A stretch of DNA of 47,424 bases, from positions 1 through 47,424 of the forward strand of contig NZ_JBMGQR010000029.1 in NCBI RefSeq assembly GCF_049059935.1, given 5' to 3'. The position numbers were made by a program, and so were the translations under genes. Under the pieces are notes generated by a model, which worked only from the letters and a program-made list of their open reading frames with translations, was not told the DNA's origin and ran no database searches. This document shows positions 42,551 to 47,424 of the stretch, in pieces (position 1 is the stretch's first letter; every line of letters starts with the position of its first letter). The DNA comes from JAURVT01 sp049059935. Lineage in GTDB: Bacteria > Actinomycetota > Actinomycetes > Propionibacteriales > Nocardioidaceae.

Positions 42551-43218
42551 ACCGGATCCTGATCGTCGAGGACGAGCCGCGCATCGCGTCGTTCGTCTCC
42601 AAGGGCCTCAAGGCCGACGGGTACACGCCCACCGTCGTCGAGGACGGCGTCACCGGCCTGGACTACGCGCTCACCGGTGAGTTCGACCTCGTGGTGCTCG
42701 ACATCGGGCTGCCCGGCATGGACGGCTTCACCATCCTGGAGCGGGTGAGCGCCGAGCGCCCTGACCTGCCCGTCATCGTCCTCACCGCCCGCGACTCGGT
42801 CACCGACACCGTCGCCGCGCTCGAGGGCGGGGCCGCGGACTACATGTCCAAGCCGTTCCGCTTCGACGAGCTGCTCGCCCGGGTCCGTCTGCGGCTGCGC
42901 TCGCACGCCGGCGCCGCGGCCGCGTCCGACGTCCTGGAGCGGGGCGACGTGCGCCTCGACCTGCGCGAGCGGCACGCCTGGGTCGGCGAGAAGCAGGTCG
43001 AGCTGTCGGCACGCGAGTTCAAGCTCGCCGAGGTGTTCCTCACCAACCCCGGCCAGGTGCTGTCCCGCGAGCAGCTGCTGTCCCACGTCTGGGGCTACGA
43101 CTTCGACCCCGGCTCCAACGTGGTCGACGTGTACGTCGGCTACCTGCGCAAGAAGCTCGGGCCGGACTTCGTGGCCACCGTCCGGGGCATGGGATATCGG
43201 CTGACGCGGGCTGTCTGA
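42547..43218 (+). CDS. OmpR-family response regulator
   Basis: This 223-residue DNA-binding regulator is the partner of the histidine kinase. The receiver domain has acidic pocket residues in VEDEP, phospho-acceptor Asp52 (LVVLDIGLPGMDG), and a conserved Lys in SKPF. The C-terminal winged helix has ELSAREFKLAEVFLTNPGQVLSRE and NVVDVYVGYLRKKLG. The GTG start overlaps the kinase stop by 4 nt. The 11-bp-spaced TCTCA repeats of boxes A and B are the expected type of target for this class. Confidence 0.95.
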   Translation: MNRILIVEDEPRIASFVSKGLKADGYTPTVVEDGVTGLDYALTGEFDLVVLDIGLPGMDGFTILERVSAERPDLPVIVLTARDSVTDTVAALEGGAADYMSKPFRFDELLARVRLRLRSHAGAAAASDVLERGDVRLDLRERHAWVGEKQVELSAREFKLAEVFLTNPGQVLSREQLLSHVWGYDFDPGSNVVDVYVGYLRKKLGPDFVATVRGMGYRLTRAV

Positions 43219-43224
43219 GACCCG

Positions 43225-43230
43225 TACCGT
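43225..43230 (+). promoter_or_regulatory. Predicted -10 element (TACCGT) of the LysE-family gene
   Basis: TACCGT ends 7 nt before GTG 43238, immediately after the response-regulator stop codon, so the exporter gene may be transcribed separately and leaderless. Confidence 0.45.
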
Positions 43231-43237
43231 CTGAGGC

Positions 43238-43873
43238 GTGCTGACCGACCTCCTGCCCTTCGTGGGCACCGTGCTGCTGCTCCTGGTGTTCCCCGGGCCC
43301 GACCTGGCGATCATGGTGCGCAACGCCGCGTCCGGCGGCCAGCGCTCGGCGCGCGCGACGGCGGCCGGGATCGTCGTCGGCAACGCGGTGCTGGCCACGG
43401 TCGCCGTGCTGGGCCTGACGGCCCTGCTGCGCAGCTCGGAGGTCGCGTACACCGCGCTGCGCGTCGCCGGCGCCGCCTACCTGCTGTGGCTCGGCATCGG
43501 CGCGCTGCGCGACTGGTGGGCGCTGGGCCGTCACGGCCTCACCGACGCGACGGTGGCCGTCACCGCCGTCCCGGTCTCCCGGTCGCGCGCCTTCCGCCAG
43601 GGGCTGACGAGCAACCTGCTCAACCCCAAGGTCGCGATGTTCTACCTGGCGCTGTTCCCGCAGTTCCACCTCAGCGGGCTCGGCCCGACGGCGGGCTCGG
43701 TGGTGCTCGCCGGGACGCTGCTCGCCCTCGTCGTGCTCTGGTACGTCCTGCTGCAGGCGGCCGTCGGCGCGGTCGAGGCGTTCCTGACGCGCCGCCGCAC
43801 CCGGCGGGTGCTCGCCGGCAGCAGCGGCGTCGCGCTCACGGCGCTCAGCGTCGTGCTGCTCGCCGACCGCTGA
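43238..43873 (+). CDS. LysE/RhtB family amino acid exporter
   Basis: This 211-residue inner membrane exporter has about six helices. Family motifs are VFPGPDLAIMVRNAASGG near the N-terminus, AGAAYLLWLGIGALR, and FRQGLTSNLLNPKVAMFYLALFPQF in the middle. The substrate is probably an amino acid or related metabolite and cannot be told. The GTG start at 43238 lies 19 nt after the response regulator. It converges with the Ser/Thr kinase gene, with 3 nt between stop codons. Confidence 0.9.
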   Translation: MLTDLLPFVGTVLLLLVFPGPDLAIMVRNAASGGQRSARATAAGIVVGNAVLATVAVLGLTALLRSSEVAYTALRVAGAAYLLWLGIGALRDWWALGRHGLTDATVAVTAVPVSRSRAFRQGLTSNLLNPKVAMFYLALFPQFHLSGLGPTAGSVVLAGTLLALVVLWYVLLQAAVGAVEAFLTRRRTRRVLAGSSGVALTALSVVLLADR

Positions 43874-43876
43874 TCG

Positions 43877-44764
43877 TCAGAGGCTGATCTTGAAGCCCGA
43901 CAGGCGCGCCTTGGGCAGGGCCGCCATCAGGGGCTCCATCTGGTCGGCGAACGTCGACGGCAGCGGGCGGGCGGCCGGGTCGGCGTCGAGACAGCCCATG
44001 ACCAGCTCGGCCAGGACGTCCGGCGTGCCGTCGGGCAGCGCGTAGGGCTCGTCGACGAGCTGCGGCCAGCGCGCCGGGCCGGACCCGGCCGAGGCGTCGC
44101 CGCGGTCGAAGGGGCGGTATCCGGCCACGGCCTTGAAGATCGTGGCGCCCAGGCCCCACATGTCGGCCTCGTGTCCGACGCCGCCGTGGGCGCGCGGGTC
44201 GCACTGCTCGGGCGACATGTACTCGTCGCTGCCGATCGGGTGGTCCAGGGCGCGGGCGTCCTCGACGTCGCGGGCGACGCTGAGGTCGATCAGCCGGGCG
44301 GGGGCGCCCATGATCACGTTGGACGGCTTGACGTCGAGGTGGGTCAGGCCGACGCGGCGCAGGTGGTGCAGGGCCGAGGCGAGCTCGACCGCGAGCGGGA
44401 GCACCTGCTCCAGCGGGAGCGGCCCGTGGCGTCGCAGCAGCTGCGACAGGCTCGGCCCGTCGATGTTCTCGAGCACCACGTGCGGACGGTCGGTGGTGTC
44501 GCGCCGCCCGTGCGAGAACGCGCGGACGATCGCGGGGTGCGCCGCTCGGGCCAGCACGTCGATCTCGCGGTCGAGGCCGGCGAGGGTGGCGGCGTCGTCG
44601 ACCTGGTCGGGTCGGACGACCTTGACCACGACGGGCGCGTAGAGCCGCTCGTCGAAGGCGACCCAGGCCTCGAAGGCGGTGCCGCCTCCGACGCTCTTGA
44701 TGGCGGTGAGCCCCGGCACGATGTCGTCACCGTGCCGGAGCCCCCAGGTGGCCGGCTCGTTCAT
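43877..44764 (-). CDS. Ser/Thr protein kinase (cytoplasmic, atypical DLS motif)
   Basis: This 295-residue Hanks-type kinase lacks a membrane helix and any PASTA or other sensor domain. The ATP-binding Lys48 is in APVVVKVVR, with Glu67 of the alpha-C helix in LDREIDVL. The catalytic loop is THLDVKPSNVI (Asp144, Lys146, Asn149), and the metal-binding DFG is replaced by DLS (Asp160) in RLIDLSVAR. The activation segment ends GSDEYMSPEQ. These residues suggest an active kinase. It begins 2 nt after the secreted repeat protein gene and must be cotranscribed with it. Confidence 0.9.
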   Translation of the reverse strand: MNEPATWGLRHGDDIVPGLTAIKSVGGGTAFEAWVAFDERLYAPVVVKVVRPDQVDDAATLAGLDREIDVLARAAHPAIVRAFSHGRRDTTDRPHVVLENIDGPSLSQLLRRHGPLPLEQVLPLAVELASALHHLRRVGLTHLDVKPSNVIMGAPARLIDLSVARDVEDARALDHPIGSDEYMSPEQCDPRAHGGVGHEADMWGLGATIFKAVAGYRPFDRGDASAGSGPARWPQLVDEPYALPDGTPDVLAELVMGCLDADPAARPLPSTFADQMEPLMAALPKARLSGFKISL

Positions 44765-44766
44765 GC

Positions 44767-45147
44767 TCAGCGGCCGGTGTCGGCGGTGTTGGCGGTGTTC
44801 TGCGTCGGCTGGTCGGCCGTCTGCGCGGTGTTCTGGGTGGGCTGGGTGTTCTGCGTGGGCTCGTCGACCGTGTTCGCGGTGTTCTGCGTGGGGTTCTCGT
44901 CCCGGGTGTTGTTCGTGGGCGCCGTGTTGGCGGTGGGCTGCTCGCCCTGGGTGTTCGTGGTGGGGGTGTCGACGTCGTCGTCGAGGTCGTCGTCGGTGTC
45001 GGCGACCCAGACCGCGCTGGTGTCCTCGCGCTTGACGACGGTGTCGGCGTCGTCGGCGCTGGCGACGCTCGCGGCGCCGAAGCCGACGGCTCCGAACCCG
45101 ACGGTGGCGGCGAGGGCGACGATGCCGGTGCGGACGTGGCGGTTCAT
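44767..45147 (-). CDS. Secreted Thr/Asn/Gln-rich repeat protein
   Basis: This 126-residue protein has an N-terminal signal peptide (TGIVALAATVGFGAVGFGAA) with an AxA site in SVASADDAD. A short segment, VVKREDTSAVWVADTD, and an acidic patch DDDLDDDVD follow. The rest is low complexity with four PTQNT units and many NTA/NTQ steps, about one quarter Thr. ATG 45147 has AGGAG 6 nt upstream. It is the first gene of an operon with the Ser/Thr kinase and has response-regulator box B upstream. No family is recognised; the tail looks like a disordered, possibly glycosylated, wall-spanning stalk. Confidence 0.78.
   Translation of the reverse strand: MNRHVRTGIVALAATVGFGAVGFGAASVASADDADTVVKREDTSAVWVADTDDDLDDDVDTPTTNTQGEQPTANTAPTNNTRDENPTQNTANTVDEPTQNTQPTQNTAQTADQPTQNTANTADTGR
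44770..44895 (-). repeat. Imperfect tandem repeats encoding PTQNT units
   Basis: The last ~42 codons carry four PTQNT motifs separated by AN/AQ-T-V/A-D-E/Q or a single Q. The DNA repeats a core like CCCACGCAGAACACC in imperfect form, so copy number could change by recombination. Confidence 0.6.
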
Positions 45148-45189
45148 GGTGGCTCCTGGGGTGAGGGGGTCTGCTTGCTGATGACCCCG

Positions 45190-45195
45190 ACTCTG
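45190..45195 (-). promoter_or_regulatory. Predicted -10 element (CAGAGT) behind box B
   Basis: CAGAGT lies 18 nt downstream of box B on the - strand, the same spacing as CACGAT after box A. It would give a ~36-nt leader that includes the AGGAG ribosome binding site. Confidence 0.45.
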
Positions 45196-45213
45196 CCGAC
45201 GCGCGGTGAGTCG

Positions 45214-45240
45214 ACCGTGAGACCGCCGTGAGAGCCCTCT
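45214..45240 (-). promoter_or_regulatory. Predicted OmpR-type response-regulator box B
   Basis: Read on the - strand the sequence is AGAGGG-C-TCTCA-CGGC-GGTCTCA-CG-GT, followed by a third weaker half-site ACTCA in the same 11-bp phase. It lies 66 nt before the repeat-protein start codon and matches box A at every non-spacer position. Confidence 0.65.
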
Positions 45241-45248
45241 CATCCCCC

Positions 45249-46499
45249 TCAGAGCAGCGGACGCAACGGGGCGAGCACCGCCTCGCTGAACCGCGCCACG
45301 ACCGTCCGGTCGCGCCACTCCTGCTCGGGGAGACGTCGCGCGTTCGTGAGGTCGTTCTCGAAGACCCGCTCCAGGTGCGCGGCGACCCCGTCGTCGTGGA
45401 CCTCGAGGTTGACCTCGTAGTTGCCCGTGAGGCTCAGCCGGTCGATGTTGGCGGTGCCGATCGTGCTCCACCGGCCGTCGATCGTGGCGGTCTTGGCGTG
45501 CACCATCGCGTCCTGGAACAGCCACAGGCTCACCCCGCCCCGCAGCAACGACGAGTAGAACCCCCGCGACAGCCAGTCGGCGACGACGTGGTTGGACGTC
45601 TCGGGCACCAGCAGCCGCACGTCCACGCCCCGCGCCGCCGCGGCCAGCAGCGCCTCCAGGATCGCGCGGTCGGGGATGAAGTAGGCCTGGGTGATCCAGA
45701 TGTGGTCGCGCGCCCGGTCGATCGCCTCGAGGTACATGCCGCGGATCGGGTAGACGAGCTGCGACGGTGCATTGCGGTGCACCCGCAGCTTGGGCTCCCA
45801 CGTCGAGGCGCCCTCGTCGTGCAGCTCGGGCTGGTCGTCGCGGCGGTGGGCGTTCCAGAAGTCGACGAACGCGTTCTCCAGCTCCCACGCCGACGGCCCG
45901 TCCACCCGGACGTGGGTGTCGCGCCACTCCGTCGCGTACAGGTGGCCCACGTTGTAGCCGCCCACGAACCCGATCTCGCCGTCGACGACCAGCAGCTTGC
46001 GGTGGTCGCGGCCGGACTTGCGGACGTCGAGCAGCAGGATGCCGGGCCGGAACACCGGGTACTTGAGCACGTGGATGCGCCCGGAGAAGTCGAAGAACGA
46101 CGGCGACACCACCAGGTTGGCGAACCCGTCGTAGATCACGAAGACCTCGACCCCGCACCGAGCCGCCTCCTCGAGCGCCCGCTTGAACGCCCGCCCGGTG
46201 GCGTCGTTCTTGACGATGTACGACTCGAACAGCACCCGTCGCTGCGCGCCCCGGATCGCGGCGATCATGTCGGCGTAGAGGTCCTCGCCGTAGGTGTAGA
46301 CCCGGGCGACGGACTCCCCCACCGGCAGGTCGTCCGGCGGCGTGCGGGGGAAGTCGACCGAGTGCGGCTTGATCCGCTTGCGGTAGTTGTCGACGCTGAT
46401 CAGCCCGGCCACCACCCCCACCTGCGCGGCGAACAACGCGACCAGCGCTCGGCGCACGAGCGTCCGGATCCGACGGCGGGTCTTGCGGCGCAGCGGCAT
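45249..46499 (-). CDS. Phospholipase D-family protein (cardiolipin synthase-like)
   Basis: This 416-residue protein has two HKD motifs: DHRKLLVVDGEIGFVGGYN in the first half and MVHAKTATIDGRWSTIGTAN in the second, so it is a complete two-domain PLD enzyme. An N-terminal basic stretch (MPLRRKTRRRIRTLVRR) followed by one hydrophobic helix anchors it to the membrane. Cardiolipin or phosphatidyl transfer is the likely reaction; an unrelated phosphodiester target is possible. ATG 46499 is preceded by TAGGCT and 6 nt. It lies upstream of box B and transcribes toward it. Confidence 0.88.
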   Translation of the reverse strand: MPLRRKTRRRIRTLVRRALVALFAAQVGVVAGLISVDNYRKRIKPHSVDFPRTPPDDLPVGESVARVYTYGEDLYADMIAAIRGAQRRVLFESYIVKNDATGRAFKRALEEAARCGVEVFVIYDGFANLVVSPSFFDFSGRIHVLKYPVFRPGILLLDVRKSGRDHRKLLVVDGEIGFVGGYNVGHLYATEWRDTHVRVDGPSAWELENAFVDFWNAHRRDDQPELHDEGASTWEPKLRVHRNAPSQLVYPIRGMYLEAIDRARDHIWITQAYFIPDRAILEALLAAAARGVDVRLLVPETSNHVVADWLSRGFYSSLLRGGVSLWLFQDAMVHAKTATIDGRWSTIGTANIDRLSLTGNYEVNLEVHDDGVAAHLERVFENDLTNARRLPEQEWRDRTVVARFSEAVLAPLRPLL

Positions 46500-46505
46500 G
46501 CCCCG

Positions 46506-46511
46506 AGCCTA
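46506..46511 (-). promoter_or_regulatory. Predicted -10 element (TAGGCT) of the PLD gene
   Basis: TAGGCT ends 6 nt before ATG 46499, identical in sequence to the dapA element, and lies in the 19-nt gap after the DUF222 gene. Confidence 0.5.
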
Positions 46512-46518
46512 GGCGACC

Positions 46519-47424
46519 TCAGTCGCGCCTCGGCCGGTAGCGCGAGCTCGTCCTCGCTCTCCGGTACGGATCGAGGCGCGCGGGTGGGACGAACGCCGGC
46601 CGTCTGTCGTCGGTGTCGAAGGTGATCGACCATCCGTCGTCGTGCACCGTCCGATGATGGAACGGGCAGAGCAGCACGCCGTCCTCGAGATTCGTCGTCC
46701 CGCCGTGGGACCAGGGTTCGCGTGCGTGGTGGGCCTCGGTCCAGGACGGTGGACGGTCACAGTCGGGGAACGCGCAGCCACCGTCGCGGTGGGCCAGCGC
46801 GATCCGTTGGGCCCGGTTGAACAACCGCTGGGTGCGGCCGAGGTCGAGAGGCAGCGAGGCTCCGCCGAGGACCTGCGGGATGACCCCGGCGCGGCAGGCA
46901 GCACGCCTGACCTCGCCGGCGGACATGCGCTGCCCGGTGGAGGTGGTGCCCACGCCGGTGCCGGTGATGAGGGTGTCGAGGTCGACGTTCACGGTCACCA
47001 CGAGGCCCGAGCCGCCTGCGTCGGGGAGGCCGTCGGTGGGCAGGTGCTCGACCAGCGAGGTGAATGCCCGGCCCTGGCGCTGGGAGTACGTGAGGTCCTC
47101 GGCGGCCTGTCCGTCGTCGAGGTGACGGCGGCGGGGCGCGGTGAACCGGTCGATCGCGTGCTTGAGCAGGCCGGCCTGCGCCTCGGGGATCCGGAAGCGC
47201 CCGGTCCAGGTGCCATCGGCCTGGTCCTGCATCCAGAACTCCGACCGGGCGTACGCGTCCTTCTCGCGGTCGCGGACGACGTCGCCCTCGTCGACGTCGA
47301 CCTGGTCGGCCGGTTTGAAGACGTCGGTGATCCGATCGGCCCGGCGCTGCAGGTCCCGCATGGTCAGCGTCCTGGCGTCGTCGATGAGGGCCTGCTCGCA
47401 CTTCTGGCGGGTGGCCGCGGGCAC
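46519..47424 (-). CDS. DUF222/HNH endonuclease domain protein, copy 2 (5' end outside window)
   Basis: The C-terminal ~301 residues are present and the frame is open to the window end. The GTG at the very edge is probably not the true start, since DUF222 proteins are usually 400 or more residues. The HNH region has CAFPDCDRP, then SWTEAHHAREPWSHGGTTNLEDGV, then LLCPFHHRTVHDDGW. The DUF222 part includes GLVVTVNVDLDTLITGTG. It is distinct in sequence from the copy at 26847, so it is a separate paralogue and not a recent duplicate. Function is unknown. Confidence 0.85.
   Translation of the reverse strand: MPAATRQKCEQALIDDARTLTMRDLQRRADRITDVFKPADQVDVDEGDVVRDREKDAYARSEFWMQDQADGTWTGRFRIPEAQAGLLKHAIDRFTAPRRRHLDDGQAAEDLTYSQRQGRAFTSLVEHLPTDGLPDAGGSGLVVTVNVDLDTLITGTGVGTTSTGQRMSAGEVRRAACRAGVIPQVLGGASLPLDLGRTQRLFNRAQRIALAHRDGGCAFPDCDRPPSWTEAHHAREPWSHGGTTNLEDGVLLCPFHHRTVHDDGWSITFDTDDRRPAFVPPARLDPYRRARTSSRYRPRRD

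Overview
The window is chromosomal DNA from a very GC-rich actinobacterium. Third codon positions are almost all G or C, GTG starts are common, and the gene order follows the ftsK-dapA-dapB-pnp-ribF neighbourhood known from Mycobacterium (roughly the Rv2745c-Rv2786c order). The mix of gene content, including amylosucrase, DUF222/HNH genes and a RodZ-like gene beside ftsK, fits Nocardioidaceae/Propionibacteriales (Nocardioides- or Aeromicrobium-like). The genus is an inference. No tRNA, rRNA, CRISPR array, prophage or complete insertion sequence was seen.

Layout. 1-4228 (+): the C-terminal three quarters of an Lhr helicase and a Nei-type DNA glycosylase. 4274-12726 (-): a compact block reading ftsK, a RodZ-like membrane regulator, rimO, pgsA, cinA (pncC), clgR and a LuxR-type regulator with a degenerate GGDEF-like domain. 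12801-14651 (+): amylosucrase. 14652-15314: no gene, but two tandem copies of a ~280-300 bp long imperfect palindrome between convergent genes. 15315-17925 (-): dapA and RNase J. 18082-18882 (+): a thioesterase. 18907-20186 (-): thyA-folA. 20235-23455 (+): a membrane protein, DUF1990, GNAT, DUF2461 and azlC-azlD. 23457-30823 (-): dapB, an AAA ATPase, a metallophosphoesterase, a VOC protein, a DUF222/HNH gene, an alpha/beta hydrolase and a secreted S15 peptidase. 30988-32250 (+): a cytochrome P450. 32260-36424 (-): rpsO, pnp and an M16 peptidase. 36576-38673 (+): two tandem SGNH esterases, one a lipoprotein and one secreted. 38687-40622 (-): ribF and a polytopic membrane protein. 40705-43218 (+): an Asp-rich membrane-anchored protein with a histidine kinase and an OmpR-type response regulator. 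43238-43873 (+): a LysE transporter. 43877-45147 (-): a secreted Thr/Asn/Gln repeat protein followed by a Ser/Thr kinase. 45249-46499 (-): a phospholipase D-family enzyme. 46519-47424 (-): a second DUF222/HNH gene, cut by the window end.

The most interesting signal links the last part of the window. A 27-bp element, AGAGGG-N-TCTCA-N4-GGTCTCA-N2-GT, occurs upstream of the Asp-rich protein/two-component operon (40647-40673, + strand) and upstream of the repeat-protein/kinase operon (45214-45240, - strand). All fixed positions are identical, the TCTCA half-sites are 11 bp apart, and each element lies 18 nt from a CANNNT -10-like hexamer. I infer that the OmpR-type regulator controls both operons, making one envelope signalling unit of a histidine kinase, a response regulator, a Ser/Thr kinase and two low-complexity exported proteins.

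Other signals: a tandem long-palindrome element at 14678-15260; a perfect 16-bp inverted repeat in the dapA/thioesterase divergent region; and a recurring TANNNT hexamer exactly 6-7 nt before the start codon of many genes, which suggests extensive leaderless transcription.
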